DNA from: Candidatus Obscuribacter sp.
GTDB taxonomy: Bacteria > Cyanobacteriota > Vampirovibrionia > Obscuribacterales > Obscuribacteraceae
Length of the DNA: 64,000 nucleotides
Assembly (NCBI GenBank): GCA_021772095.1
Contig: JADYXR010000139.1
Coordinates: forward strand, 1 to 64,000
Direction: 5' to 3'
Under the pieces are notes generated by a model, which worked only from the letters and a program-made list of their open reading frames with translations, was not told the DNA's origin and made no database searches. The first letter of the stretch is position 1. Each line of letters begins with the position of its first letter. Positions 19,264-29,203 of the stretch are shown here, in pieces. The translations under genes were made by a program, and so were the position numbers.

Positions 19264-21213
19264 TTATATCACCGCCCTACAGGACGGAGCTTCGCGGTGC
19301 TTGTGGTAAGGGGCTACCATATCGCATCTTGGAAGCCACCTCGTCATTAGACGTTTCAGCTTTGCGTTTTCAATTGGCTTTTGCAGGAAATCATCAAAGC
19401 TCGAGTCTTCAAGATGCATGGATTCCAGAGGATCGATTGCGCTGTAACAAAAAAGTGGTGCGCCTACACCGGCGTCTCTCAAAGCTTTTGATGTCGATAA
19501 TCCGTCCATCACGGGCATCATGTAGTCTACGAAAATTGCATGATAGTGTTTTTGTTTCACAGCCAGGAGCGCCTCTTTTCCGCTACTGACGGTATCGGCT
19601 TCCAGTGACATGTTCTGCAAAGAAGCTTGCAAGACTAATTGATTCAGACGATTGTCGTCAACGACAAGAACGGATCTTCTTTTTACAGATACCCCAGGGG
19701 CTTGAACCATTGTCACTTCGAAGGTGGTGCCTCGACCAGGCGTGCTTTTGCAGCTAATGCTACCGCCCATAGCGCCGATGAGCTGGCGGCAGAGGTATAA
19801 GCCCAGTCCCAACCCCTTGCCTCGATATTGTCGGCTTGATTGATAGAATCGATCGAAGACCTTGTCCGCGACAGCTTTTTCCATACCGATGCCGTTGTCG
19901 GTAACCACGAGAACCGATTTTCCTTCGCGCTCTTTCACTGAAACCTCTACTTGTCCTCCAGCAGGTGTGAATTTAAGTGCGTTGGAAACAAGGTTAGAAA
20001 GAATCCGAGACATTGACACTTCATCTACGTTCACCGGATGTAGTGGCACTTCCGGTGTCCAGTTCAGCTTGATTTCGCAACCTTTTGCTATCGGCTCCAA
20101 TTGATTGATGCAGGCAGAGATTATCGCGTTGATATCGTGGGTTCTAAGCAACGGTGTAGTCGGGTTCGCTTCCAATCGGTAGACATCGAGCACATTGTTA
20201 ATCGAGTGCAGTATTCCTTGGTTACTGTCTGAAATCTTCGAAAGCACACTTGAATGTGCGGGCGATATTTCCCCAAGGGCACCCTGAATCATTAAGTCGA
20301 TCAATCTTTGCGAACCGAAGATCGGAGTTCTGAGGTCATGAGCGAGCATCGCGATAAATTCCTCACGTTGCTCAAGAAGTGCGAGGCGTCGCTTGCTTCT
20401 TTGTTCTTCGACCTGCCTGGTATTATCCGTGACGACACCGGTCAGGCGGACCGGGCTGCCCTCATCGTTGAAAATGGCTCTGGCTCTCGATGACAGATAG
20501 TGTGTGCTGCCATCACTCCAGATCGCGCGAAATTGTACTTCACTTTCCTGTCGTTCTCCTGGTTCAAGACACTTTGTCAAAGCCATTTCCAGAGTTTTGA
20601 GATCTTCTGCCGGAATCAATCCAGTCATCGATTCTATGTTTCCGACAGAGGCATCAATGCCAAAAAGATCGCTGACCCTTTGATCCCAGGTGATTTGTTT
20701 AGTTAATAGGTCCCAATAGAAAATCCCCAGTTGTGAGGTCGCTAAAGCAAGCTGCAGGTTGGCTCTGGCTTCATTAGCGTCGACGGCGCTCTGACGTATT
20801 AGATCTTGCGAGAGCTGCCGTTCGATTGCGTACCGCATACATCGATAAATCGATTCGCCGCTCGGCTTTCCTTTAACAAGGAAATCTTGGGCTCCTCGCT
20901 TAACCGCTTCGATTGCCACTTCACCGTCATCAAGTCCGGTGAGAATAACAATTGGCATTCGCGGAAATGGTTGCAGAATTTTTTGTAGAGAATCAAGCGA
21001 AATGCTATCTGGAAGGCTGAGGTCTAACAACACGATATCGAATTGCTCGGAGTTTAGTCGCTCAAGACCTGCTGCGAGATCTTCAACCCACTCGATTTCG
21101 ACCAGACCTACACTCGCATCCAGCGACTCCTGAAGCAGGTAAGCGTCGGAAGGATTGTCTTCAATCAATAGTGCGCGGATGAGGGATTCATGAGGTTCTG
21201 AGGAGTATGGCAT
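19264..21213 (-). CDS. Hybrid sensor kinase REC-PAS-HisKA-HATPase-REC
   Basis: A 649-residue soluble signalling protein. An N-terminal receiver (ALLIEDNPSDAYLLQESL, acceptor Asp in IVLLDLSLPDS) is followed by a PAS/PAC domain (about 150-270), HisKA with His in FIAMLAHDLRTPIFGSQ (near 290), HATPase_c (LSNLVSNALKFTP, VTDNGIGM, GKGLGLGLYL) and a C-terminal receiver (VLVVDDNRLNQLVLQ, acceptor Asp in HAIFVDYMMPVMDGL). All phosphorylation residues are intact, so it could run an internal relay. There is no membrane segment, and input may come as phosphoryl groups on the first receiver. It is divergent from the kinase/Rcp1-like pair at 21.4 kb, which suggests a functional link. Confidence 0.92.
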   Translation of the reverse strand: MPYSSEPHESLIRALLIEDNPSDAYLLQESLDASVGLVEIEWVEDLAAGLERLNSEQFDIVLLDLSLPDSISLDSLQKILQPFPRMPIVILTGLDDGEVAIEAVKRGAQDFLVKGKPSGESIYRCMRYAIERQLSQDLIRQSAVDANEARANLQLALATSQLGIFYWDLLTKQITWDQRVSDLFGIDASVGNIESMTGLIPAEDLKTLEMALTKCLEPGERQESEVQFRAIWSDGSTHYLSSRARAIFNDEGSPVRLTGVVTDNTRQVEEQRSKRRLALLEQREEFIAMLAHDLRTPIFGSQRLIDLMIQGALGEISPAHSSVLSKISDSNQGILHSINNVLDVYRLEANPTTPLLRTHDINAIISACINQLEPIAKGCEIKLNWTPEVPLHPVNVDEVSMSRILSNLVSNALKFTPAGGQVEVSVKEREGKSVLVVTDNGIGMEKAVADKVFDRFYQSSRQYRGKGLGLGLYLCRQLIGAMGGSISCKSTPGRGTTFEVTMVQAPGVSVKRRSVLVVDDNRLNQLVLQASLQNMSLEADTVSSGKEALLAVKQKHYHAIFVDYMMPVMDGLSTSKALRDAGVGAPLFCYSAIDPLESMHLEDSSFDDFLQKPIENAKLKRLMTRWLPRCDMVAPYHKHREAPSCRAVI

Positions 21214-21401
21214 TACCTGAATCCCGACTGCGCACTGATGAGGTCACATTATGATAGTATCAGTTCAGTTCTGTCGAAGGCATCACCCATAATGGTGAAC
21301 ATTCAGGGCTTCTCTTGCCTTTCAGTTTTTGGTATCCATTCGCGTACAAAAACCAGTAAGTCAGGGGTTAGAGTTGTGCGATCAACTGCCGGCAATAATT
21401 G

Positions 21402-22544
21402 ATGAACTCTCAATTGAATGAGCTCACTAAAGCTTCAATAGACAAAAACTATCTGCTCCAGTCTGTTTTGACCAGCATTTTCGACGGCGTTGTGATCGCG
21501 GATGCAAACGGTCAAATCATTCTTGTGAATCCGGCCGCCGTGGCAATCACCGGGCGAGTCAAACCTGACGATCTACCGATGGAGCAATGGAGCGCATTCT
21601 TCGGGTGCTACCGAGAGGATGGCACCACTATCTATCCATGGCAAGAACTTCCCTTGGCGCGCGCGATAAACGGCGAATCGGTTGATCAAGAAGAAATGAT
21701 TCTGAAAAATGAAGGTCTTTTGCAGCCTCGTTGGATAAGCGTCTCTGGCGGACCAATTCTTAATGAAGCTGGCACCGCAGATGGTGCCGTGGTTCTTCTT
21801 CGAGATGTCACGGAGCGCAAAAGATCAGATAAAGAATTGCGACGTTCTAATGAAGAACTTCAAAATTTCGCTTTTGTCGCGGCCCACGATTTACAAGAAC
21901 CTTTGCGCACAGTCCTTGGTTTTTTGGATCTGTTGTCGAAGAAGTATGGAAGCGGCACGACACTGGACGAAAAAGCTGAGAGATACATCAATCATTCAGT
22001 CGAAGGCGGCAAGCGGTTGCAGCGACTGGTGGGCGACTTACTGATTTATTCGCGACTGTCGACAAAACCACCGTCACTTGTGGAAGTTGATTGCAACTCC
22101 GTCGTCAAAGGTGCAATCGAAGATCTGCGAACGCCTATTTATGAGACTGAAGCGAAAATTACGATTCATAATTTGCCGATTGTGGTCGCAGAAAATGTGC
22201 AACTTAGACAACTGTTTCAGAACTTGATCGGCAACGCAATCAAGTATAGAAGCTCAGAGCCGCTGGTCATCGACATCTCCTGTGAACGACAGGGAATCAA
22301 TTGGCTCTTTACAGTGAGAGACAACGGTATCGGCTTTGAAATGGAATACGCAGAAAAGATATTCCTTATTTTTCAAAGGTTGCACGGCAGAACCGCTTAT
22401 CCTGGAACCGGGATCGGACTGGCGTTATGTCGCCGTATAGTGGAGAGGCATCAAGGGCGCATATGGGTAACGTCCGAACCGAATAGCGGCTCCAGCTTTA
22501 AATTCACTCTTCCCGTCATTGAAATATCGCAAGGACAACAGTAA
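21402..22544 (+). CDS. PAS histidine kinase, phytochrome-type kinase core
   Basis: A 380-residue soluble kinase: PAS domain (about 15-140, with PAC-like [20 protein letters not shown]), a short coiled coil, HisKA with the bacteriophytochrome-type motif [19 protein letters not shown], and HATPase_c ([50 protein letters not shown]). This HisKA subtype is typical of phytochromes, but no GAF or PHY chromophore domain is present. The ATG at 21402 is used; a TTG lies one codon earlier. The stop codon overlaps the next start by one base, so kinase and regulator are translated as a pair. Confidence 0.92.
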   Translation: MNSQLNELTKASIDKNYLLQSVLTSIFDGVVIADANGQIILVNPAAVAITGRVKPDDLPMEQWSAFFGCYREDGTTIYPWQELPLARAINGESVDQEEMILKNEGLLQPRWISVSGGPILNEAGTADGAVVLLRDVTERKRSDKELRRSNEELQNFAFVAAHDLQEPLRTVLGFLDLLSKKYGSGTTLDEKAERYINHSVEGGKRLQRLVGDLLIYSRLSTKPPSLVEVDCNSVVKGAIEDLRTPIYETEAKITIHNLPIVVAENVQLRQLFQNLIGNAIKYRSSEPLVIDISCERQGINWLFTVRDNGIGFEMEYAEKIFLIFQRLHGRTAYPGTGIGLALCRRIVERHQGRIWVTSEPNSGSSFKFTLPVIEISQGQQ

Positions 22545-22978
22545 TGACTAAAATAATCCAGATTCTTCTTGTTGAAGATAGTCCTGAAGATATTGAACTT
22601 ACGATAGAAGCACTCCAGGGTTCGAAGTTAGCCAATGCCTTGTCAATCGTCAATGATGGCGTGGAAGCTCTCGCCTATTTGCGAAAGCAAGGAAACTACG
22701 CTTCAGCGATTCGTCCTTCATTGATCTTGCTTGACTTGAACATGCCAAAGAAAGATGGCCGAGAGGTACTGGACGAACTCAAAAACGATCCTGATCTAAA
22801 AGACATTCCGGTCGTGATTCTTACAACATCGAAGGATGAAGAAGATATTGTTCGATCTTACAAATCCCACGCCAACTGCTACATCACAAAACCGGTCGAT
22901 ATTGATCAGTTTCAAAAAGTTGTGCAGTCGATCGAGCATTTTTGGTTCGCGATTGTCGAACTTCCAAAAGATGAGTGA
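22544..22978 (+). CDS. Rcp1-like single-domain response regulator
   Basis: A 144-residue stand-alone receiver of the Rcp1 (cyanobacterial phytochrome partner) type: [18 protein letters not shown] at the N-terminus, acceptor Asp in [18 protein letters not shown], the Thr of [12 protein letters not shown], Lys in [12 protein letters not shown], and an extended C-terminal helix ([13 protein letters not shown]) with which Rcp1 proteins dimerise. No output domain is present, so it works by protein contact or as a phosphate carrier. Its start overlaps the stop of the phytochrome-type kinase gene, the usual arrangement of such cognate pairs. A weak hairpin (23003-23028) followed by ATTTGTT may end the transcript. 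Confidence 0.93.
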   Translation: MTKIIQILLVEDSPEDIELTIEALQGSKLANALSIVNDGVEALAYLRKQGNYASAIRPSLILLDLNMPKKDGREVLDELKNDPDLKDIPVVILTTSKDEEDIVRSYKSHANCYITKPVDIDQFQKVVQSIEHFWFAIVELPKDE

Positions 22979-23208
22979 CAGCGCCACTAGCATTGAAGCG
23001 TGAAGAGCCGCCAGAGCGAGGAGCTCTTATTTGTTGGGCTTCCGCCGCCGCCTAGATTAGAGTTGTGTTTAGTTTCCAATTGATCTGTCCACAGGATTTG
23101 GCCTTTAGGTTTTCAAACCGTTAAACTAGGACTAGATTAGAATCGTGGCGGTGCTTCGATCAAGGAAGTTGCCGGGCCGAAAATAACTTGCGTCATAAGG
23201 TGATTGTC

Positions 23209-24150
23209 ATGAGTAATTCTGAAACAGAATGGATTTCCGAACTCGTTAAACCGATCATCGAAGACCTCCAATCGGGGGCCGCCGAGCTCGCTCTTAGAGC
23301 GATTGCGGTTTTTCAAACCATAATGGCCAATAAGGCGGATCAAGCGCCTGATGAAGTCAGAAAACAGTTGCAGCACGCCGGCAAATTGCTGGTCGCCGGG
23401 CAGCCCGCCATGGCGCCGCTTTTCCACCTATGCAACAAGGTTTTGATTTCGATTGACGACGCCAAAACCACGCCGGAATTGATTGATAAGTGCCAGAAAA
23501 CTCTCGATGACTACGAAAAGATGCTTTGCGACAGCGTTGCGAAGATTGCCGATGCTGCTTTCGAGCTGATTGAGCCTGGTTCTCTTGTGTTCGCCTATTC
23601 TTTCAGCTCCACGGTCGTGTCGGCGCTGCTCAACGCGCGGTCCAAAGGAAGATATTTCCGGGTGGCTTGCACCGAAGCCCGACCAAGTATGGAAGGACGG
23701 AAACTGGCTACAGTGCTGGCAGCTGGTGGCATCGAAGTGATTCATACTTTCGATAATGCGATGGGTTTGATTCTTCCCAATTGCACGGCTGCCTTTATGG
23801 GCTGCGACTGCATCGCCAGGCCGGGCGTGGTCAATAAGGTCGGTTCCTGGATGCTTGCGGTGGCTTGCCGCGAACTGAAAGTGCCGCTTTACGCGCTTGC
23901 CGGTTCCGAAAAGTTCGTAGGCGACGAGCGACTCTTCGAGTTCGAATCGCACGATCGTCCGGGCGAAGAAGTGTGGGAAGAAGCGCCCAAGGGCGTGCGC
24001 ATTTTGAACAGCCAATTCGATCTGGTGCCTTTCGATCTGCTCAACGGTCTGGTGACTGAATCAGGCGTTCTGAAAGAAGCCGATGTCGAACAGCATCTTC
24101 ACAAATATGACGTCCATGAAGCTTTGAAACTGGAGCCGGTCGCGTTTTAG
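23209..24150 (+). CDS. eIF-2B alpha/beta/delta-like protein
   Basis: A 313-residue protein of the IF-2B superfamily, which includes eIF-2B regulatory subunits, methylthioribose-1-phosphate isomerase and ribose-1,5-bisphosphate isomerase. An all-helical N-terminal half precedes a Rossmann-like C-terminal half with the motifs CTEARPSMEGRKLA, ILPNCTAAFMGCDCIA (with Asp), VVNKVGSWMLAVACRELKVP and LYALAGSEKF. The Cys in GCDCIA and the Asp are typical of the active-site region, so a sugar-phosphate isomerase activity is plausible. The substrate cannot be told by eye. The ATG at 23209 has AAGGTG 7 nt upstream; an in-frame TTG at 23188 is less likely. Confidence 0.85.
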   Translation: MSNSETEWISELVKPIIEDLQSGAAELALRAIAVFQTIMANKADQAPDEVRKQLQHAGKLLVAGQPAMAPLFHLCNKVLISIDDAKTTPELIDKCQKTLDDYEKMLCDSVAKIADAAFELIEPGSLVFAYSFSSTVVSALLNARSKGRYFRVACTEARPSMEGRKLATVLAAGGIEVIHTFDNAMGLILPNCTAAFMGCDCIARPGVVNKVGSWMLAVACRELKVPLYALAGSEKFVGDERLFEFESHDRPGEEVWEEAPKGVRILNSQFDLVPFDLLNGLVTESGVLKEADVEQHLHKYDVHEALKLEPVAF

Positions 24151-24202
24151 GAGGCTTGCTCTAGTTCGATACTGCCAGCCACCGCAAAAATGCCAGCACA
24201 AC

Positions 24203-24259
24203 TGGCGGACTCCCGGCGACGAAATGGGGACTGTGCCCCATTCCGCCACTGTAGTCCGC
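24203..24259. other. Overlapping alternative hairpins after the eIF-2B-like gene
   Basis: An inner stem AATGGGG/CCCCATT (24223-24242) can be extended by TGGCGG (24203) with CCGCCA (24243). The same left arm can pair instead as GCGGACT (24205) with AGTCCGC (24253), or with GCCAG (24192) as a small upstream hairpin. Mutually exclusive folds can mark a dispersed element or a regulatory RNA. No T-run follows, so it is not a standard terminator. Confidence 0.5.
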
Positions 24260-24415
24260 AATAGCCTCAGTGTTTGCTCTCCACATAAGACTAGCGGGTG
24301 CGTCGTCAACTCAAAAACTACAGTGAGTTTCTATATTTCTACAATAGCGAGTCAGGCTGCAATATATCCGCAGTCTGCAAAGCAAATTATAATTCCTTCT
24401 AAAACGAACCAGACC

Positions 24416-25720
24416 TTATGGATAAAGGCCTCTGAGCCACCGCGCTTCGACGACTCGGTCGAGAGCCAGGCGCATTGACGCCATCCGCAGTGAGCAATGT
24501 CCGTATTGCTCGGAAGTCTTGAACACTTTGTGAGATGTGCGATCAACGAGTTCTTCCAGGCGGGCGTAGACTTCGTCTTCCGTCCACAAAAGACGCATTA
24601 CACCTTGAACCCACTCGAAGTATCCGACAGTGACGCCGGCGCCTGTTGTGAGAATGTCGGGCACGACGATGATGCCGCGCGATTCCAGTATCTCATCGGC
24701 ATCCGGAGTGACAGGACCGTTGGCGCCTTCGACGAGCACTTTGCACTTGATGGCGTTGGCATTGTCTTTGTTGATTACGTTCGCCACCGCGCATGGTGCC
24801 AGGATATCGCATTCGATTTCCAGCATCTCTTCGTTCGATACGTGCTTACCGCCCTCGAATCCTTTCAGGGATTTGTTGGTGGTCAGGTATTCGGTTACTT
24901 TGTTGATATCGAGTCCATCGCGGTTGTATACGCCGCCGCTGCTGTCTGAAACAGCGATGATGTCGAAGCCCATGGCACCGAGACTGCGGGCTACCGATGC
25001 GCCGACTTGTCCAAAACCTTGAATCACCACTTTTGGTGTCTTCTTGTCCAGTCCGTTGTGGCGCATTACACTTCTGGTCACCAGTGCGACACCGTATCCG
25101 GTGGCATGGTGCGAACTCAATGAACCGCCGATAGATTTTGGTTTACCAGTCACGATCGAAGGAATGGTGTTGCCGACGTTGACGCTGTAGGTGTCGAGAA
25201 TCCATGCCATTGTCTGTTCGTCGGTGTTTAAATCCGGAGTTTGGATGTCGGCGTTTGGTCCGATTAATTCGATAATTTCTGAACAATAGCGTCGGGTGGC
25301 GCGTTCCATTTCGGTCATTGAATGCTGGGCCGGATCGATTCTCATGCCGCCGTGAGCGCCGCCGAAAGGCAGATTCATCAGGGCGCATTTCCAGGTCATC
25401 CGCATCGCCATCGAGGCCACTTCGCCCATCGTCAAGTCGACGTTGTAGCGAACTCCGCCAAGACCAGGTCCCATTGCCAGGTCGTGATGAACACGGTAAC
25501 CGACGAATGACTTGACGCTTTCATCGTCCATTCTGACCGGCACCATTACCGTCATCGCACGTTTTGGATTGCGCAGCGGCAACAGTACGTTTTCGTCGAG
25601 TTTCATCCATCGAGAAGTCTTGTCGAGGAAGGCCTGAGCCATCTTGAAGTCTTCAGTATCCCACTCGTTTACATCTTCTTCTTGTTCGATGTTGGCCATT
25701 GGTTCTGTAGCGGTCCCCAT
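24416..25720 (-). CDS. Glu/Leu/Phe/Val dehydrogenase homologue, catalytic Lys replaced
   Basis: A 434-residue protein aligning along its full length with glutamate dehydrogenases such as B. subtilis RocG: MTWKCALMNLPFGGAHGG, the catalytic Asp in IQTPDLNTDEQTMAWI, SIGGSLSSHHATGYGV, the NAD-binding VVIQGFGQVGASVARSLGAMG, VEGANGPVTPDADEIL and TTGAGVTVGYFEWVQ. Two substrate-site lysines are changed. The Lys of the usual GPxKGG motif is Leu87 (GPGLGG, as in leucine dehydrogenases), and the catalytic Lys of GGAKGG is His123. Lys111 and the catalytic-site Asp remain. Standard oxidative deamination is therefore doubtful. The start is set by GGAGG followed by four A residues directly before the ATG. 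Confidence 0.9.
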   Translation of the reverse strand: MGTATEPMANIEQEEDVNEWDTEDFKMAQAFLDKTSRWMKLDENVLLPLRNPKRAMTVMVPVRMDDESVKSFVGYRVHHDLAMGPGLGGVRYNVDLTMGEVASMAMRMTWKCALMNLPFGGAHGGMRIDPAQHSMTEMERATRRYCSEIIELIGPNADIQTPDLNTDEQTMAWILDTYSVNVGNTIPSIVTGKPKSIGGSLSSHHATGYGVALVTRSVMRHNGLDKKTPKVVIQGFGQVGASVARSLGAMGFDIIAVSDSSGGVYNRDGLDINKVTEYLTTNKSLKGFEGGKHVSNEEMLEIECDILAPCAVANVINKDNANAIKCKVLVEGANGPVTPDADEILESRGIIVVPDILTTGAGVTVGYFEWVQGVMRLLWTEDEVYARLEELVDRTSHKVFKTSEQYGHCSLRMASMRLALDRVVEARWLRGLYP

Positions 25721-25987
25721 TTTTCCTCCAGTCGCAATCGACGCATGAAGCGGCGGCAAACCATGCCACTAGTTGGCGACATGGAAATTGTACTCCGAAA
25801 GCATTTTTGTATGTGAGATCGGCTCTCCAGGTAAGAGAACTTAAATGCTGTGACCGGAAAACCAGGCACAGCTCAGGGGCGGAGGAGCATCGGGTTTTCA
25901 CCAGTGGTCGGAGTTGCAAAAATCTGTCATGATCGCACGGAGATGGTTTGAGAAACGGGCTCGATGCCCATTGGCTGAACACAAAGG

Positions 25988-28084
25988 ATGCAACAGGCCG
26001 GAACCAGATTTTGTTTTCGATGCGGATTCGTTTCGCTGGGGGGCGAGGATGTCTGTCCTGAGGACGGATCGCGACTGACAGCGGCCGCGGTTGACCCTTA
26101 TATCGGCAAGACTCTGGCAGGCAAGTACGAAGTCGTCGAGCTGTTGGGGCGCGGCGGCATGAGCGTCGTCTACAAGGTCAGGCATTTGTTTATGGATCGC
26201 CTAGAGGCGCTCAAGCTCATGCGCGTGGAGATGATTTCCGACAGCGATGCTTTGCAGCGTTTTCAACAGGAATCCAGAGCGGTCGCCGCACTCAGGCATG
26301 TGAATGTAGTCACCGTGCTGGATTTTGGATTGCTGGAAGACGACACTCCTTTTTTGACGATGGAGTTTCTAGAAGGTCAGGATCTCGGTGTCATAATCGA
26401 AAAGCAAGTCCACCTGCCGCTCGCGCGCGCCATTCCGCTGTTCGCGCAGATTTGTGCCGGTTTGCATCATGCCCATTCTCGAGGCGTTATTCATCGCGAC
26501 ATAAAACCAAGCAATATCCGGATCACCACTGCCAACGGCACCGACCTGCCGATCATCGTCGACTTCGGAATTGCAAAACTTCTGCACGCCGATGGATCGA
26601 CGGTCAACAAATTAACCACTACCGGTCAGGTTTTTGGCAGTCCGTTATATATGAGTCCGGAACAATGTATGTCAAAACGGATTGATGAGCGCACTGATAT
26701 TTACGCACTCGGATGTGTCTTCTACCATGCCTTGACCGGTGTGCCGCCGATTCAGGGCAGTGCTCCGTTAGAAACAATGATGCGGCAAATGCAAGATACA
26801 GCGCGTCCGTTTTCCGAAGTGAAGCCGGACCATACGGTGCCACCCGAAGTAGAAAGTGTGATTCTCAAAGCGCTGGCAAAAAATCCTGATGATAGATTTG
26901 CCAACATGAACGACCTTCGCCAGGCGTTGTTGAAAGCCTCGAATATGACGATTACTGATTTAAACTCGGGCAGTTATATTCAATCGAGTGGTATCATCCC
27001 TGGTATTGGTACCGTAAGTGGTATCAACAATAGTTTGGCCGCTCAACAAAGATTAGTCGAATCGGCGCCTCTTCTTCAGCAGTCAATGTCAGCCGCGCAA
27101 AGAGAAGTGCCATCAGACTCGGCTCGGCAATCTACGACCAGGCAGTCGCCGTATAAGCGAGCGGAAACTTTAGCGGATCAGTCGCCGAACTTCAGTCGTT
27201 CGCCGGGAAGCGATCAGCAAGACACCCTCGAGCCGCCTTACCGCGGGCTTGTTCGACGACCGGTGTTTCAAATCGGTGTTGTCGCTGTTGCGCTGTTAGC
27301 GCTCGGATTGGGCGTCTCATTGACGATCAACTCAGGCAAACACAATGATGATGTCGGCAAGGATTCCGATGTTGAGCGAGCAATTGAAGGCGGTGCGATC
27401 CGCACTAAGCAAGGCGGTCGCGGCGGCTATGCCGACAACAATTTGGCGTGGGGCGACAACTCCAACAAAATGGCGTCTGCTGCGCGTCCGAGTGCGCCGA
27501 CATTATCGGGATCCGCTTACGGTTCGGCAGTTGCAGGCTCGGCCGGAATAAACCGCTATGCTGACGTCGCTTCCAAAAGCAAAAACAGTAACATGCTTGC
27601 TTCGCGTCTAACTCCGGCTGCTGAAAATCCCGCCAGAGCCGCATTATATTTCAAAGGAGGAACCCTGTCGGGGACCTGGAAATTCGGTGTTGATGATTTG
27701 ATCGGGGCGCTTGCCGACGCGCAGCCTGGTGATGTAAAAACTGACGGAACGGTATTTCGTGTTTCCTTTGGACCGGAATTCGGGGTGGAGACCACAGCCC
27801 GAAATGCCGCTTCTGCCTTAGAGAAAAGAGGAATTTCAAAAAATAGTGCAACGGTGGCAACGCGGCTTCGCGGGCTGCCTGTCTTCCTTCAAGAAATTAG
27901 ACATGGTGGCAAAGATCCGCAAAATCCTGGCGAGGCGCGCCGCAGTTTTGTGCTGTACTACAGGGGCAGCGACGGAACTCAGGCACTGCAGGTGGTGCCC
28001 GGCCGAAAAGGTAATCAAGCAACACGTGAATTTATCGACGCGGTGCTGGTTCCTCTAATCGGTGTTTACAACAAATCGCCTTAA
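25988..28084 (+). CDS. Membrane-anchored Hanks-type Ser/Thr protein kinase with zinc-ribbon N-terminus
   Basis: A 698-residue kinase. Residues 8-28 form a zinc ribbon (FCFRCG then DVCPEDG). The kinase domain, about 44-310, has the Gly loop LLGRGGMSVVYKV, Lys76 (ALKLM), HRDIKPSN with Asp171, DFG at 192-194, and the activation-loop end GSPLYMSPEQ. A Ser/Gln-rich linker follows, then one transmembrane helix near 427-447 (IGVVAVALLALGLGVSLTI). The remaining 250 residues would lie outside the cytoplasm and end in a globular domain of unknown family (about 560-695). This is the PknB-like topology of a surface sensor kinase. Tandem FHA domains, the usual readers of phosphothreonine, occur in the giant protein at 38-50 kb. 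Confidence 0.92.
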   Translation: MQQAGTRFCFRCGFVSLGGEDVCPEDGSRLTAAAVDPYIGKTLAGKYEVVELLGRGGMSVVYKVRHLFMDRLEALKLMRVEMISDSDALQRFQQESRAVAALRHVNVVTVLDFGLLEDDTPFLTMEFLEGQDLGVIIEKQVHLPLARAIPLFAQICAGLHHAHSRGVIHRDIKPSNIRITTANGTDLPIIVDFGIAKLLHADGSTVNKLTTTGQVFGSPLYMSPEQCMSKRIDERTDIYALGCVFYHALTGVPPIQGSAPLETMMRQMQDTARPFSEVKPDHTVPPEVESVILKALAKNPDDRFANMNDLRQALLKASNMTITDLNSGSYIQSSGIIPGIGTVSGINNSLAAQQRLVESAPLLQQSMSAAQREVPSDSARQSTTRQSPYKRAETLADQSPNFSRSPGSDQQDTLEPPYRGLVRRPVFQIGVVAVALLALGLGVSLTINSGKHNDDVGKDSDVERAIEGGAIRTKQGGRGGYADNNLAWGDNSNKMASAARPSAPTLSGSAYGSAVAGSAGINRYADVASKSKNSNMLASRLTPAAENPARAALYFKGGTLSGTWKFGVDDLIGALADAQPGDVKTDGTVFRVSFGPEFGVETTARNAASALEKRGISKNSATVATRLRGLPVFLQEIRHGGKDPQNPGEARRSFVLYYRGSDGTQALQVVPGRKGNQATREFIDAVLVPLIGVYNKSP

Positions 28085-28114
28085 AGTTGCGATGCACAAT
28101 TGAAGAATGAAAAA

Positions 28115-29137
28115 TTATTTTTTGCGTTTCGTAATCACTGAAGAGGTAGATTTGATTTGCTTCGGCTTGATTCCGCCTAAGCCGTATGTGAACCATACCG
28201 TCGTTCCCAAGAGCACCACCGATAGTGTCGCCCAGAGGAAGCTCCAGAACACCGCCGGCAAGACGAACATCTGTTCCATAACAGTCGCGTCGGACCAGAT
28301 TGTCGAGCCGAACATTGCCGCTGACAGAACTATGCTAATCGCGCGCAGGCTGTCCATCGCGGTGTAGATAGCCAGAAACAAAACCACAAGATTGGCGTTC
28401 GAATCTTTTAGTTTCAGTCCTGCGTAAATAGTTGCAGCAGCCATTGCCACCGCCCAGAGCAAGCTGAAAAATGCCTGCACCATGCTCGCCGAAAATAAAG
28501 TTGGCGCGATAAAACAAATCGATGCAAAGCCAATTATGGAGCCGATTCCTATCAGTATGCCTTTAGATAGTTTATGAAATTGACTGAGATAAACCAGTAG
28601 CGATCCAAACACCGCGGTGCCTAAATATCCGGCTTGAATCGTGAAGAATTGGATGCCGCCCTGCGACATGGTCAGTCCGCCGTGACCGGCACCATCAGCC
28701 ACAATCGTCATGCCGTTGACGTGACCGCCGGTCAAAACGCAAACAATCGCGTGGCCGAATTCATGCACAAGAGTGGCGAATTGATTGAGCGGCGTGAAGA
28801 AAAGTTCGGCGCCCGGAATTTTTGAGAGAATCAGACTGGCAATCAGAACGCCCCAAAAAAGAGCCAATTTTTTCGAATTGCCGTGGGTCGAAAAAATTGT
28901 ATCTGCGGTTTGCCGGTTGACCGCGCTATCGACTACCAGTGATGGCGTTTCGCTTTGCAGGGCGGCGGGTTTCACGCTGATGTCGCTATTGGTTACGCGG
29001 CCGGCGCCTTCGGATTTGACCTCGGCTTCTAGCTCGGCCAGCCGTTTTGCCGTCGCGCGTGCTTTGGCGTCCTCATCACCCGTGGCTTTGAGGCGGATCT
29101 TCGACTTTTGTTTTTGATCCTGTTCCTTACCAGCCAT
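28115..29137 (-). CDS. M50B-like membrane protein with HEFGH motif
   Basis: A 340-residue polytopic membrane protein. The N-terminal 85 residues are hydrophilic and rich in Lys, Glu and Ala, probably cytoplasmic and partly coiled. About seven hydrophobic segments follow. The HExxH zinc motif VHEFGHA (His125, Glu126, His129) lies at the end of the second, and GGHVNGMTIVADGAGHGG follows it, as in the M50B-like family. A second conserved Asp or Asn ligand near the C-terminus (AIYTAMDSLRAISIV) is compatible with an active site-2-type protease, but substrate and activity are unknown. It is convergent with the kinase gene, only 30 nt apart. Confidence 0.82.
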   Translation of the reverse strand: MAGKEQDQKQKSKIRLKATGDEDAKARATAKRLAELEAEVKSEGAGRVTNSDISVKPAALQSETPSLVVDSAVNRQTADTIFSTHGNSKKLALFWGVLIASLILSKIPGAELFFTPLNQFATLVHEFGHAIVCVLTGGHVNGMTIVADGAGHGGLTMSQGGIQFFTIQAGYLGTAVFGSLLVYLSQFHKLSKGILIGIGSIIGFASICFIAPTLFSASMVQAFFSLLWAVAMAAATIYAGLKLKDSNANLVVLFLAIYTAMDSLRAISIVLSAAMFGSTIWSDATVMEQMFVLPAVFWSFLWATLSVVLLGTTVWFTYGLGGIKPKQIKSTSSVITKRKK

Positions 29138-29203
29138 TGTGCTCGTTTTGAATTCCTTGTCTGATATTAGAGTAGATCTGATCTTCGTGAGGAATAGAAT
29201 TAT

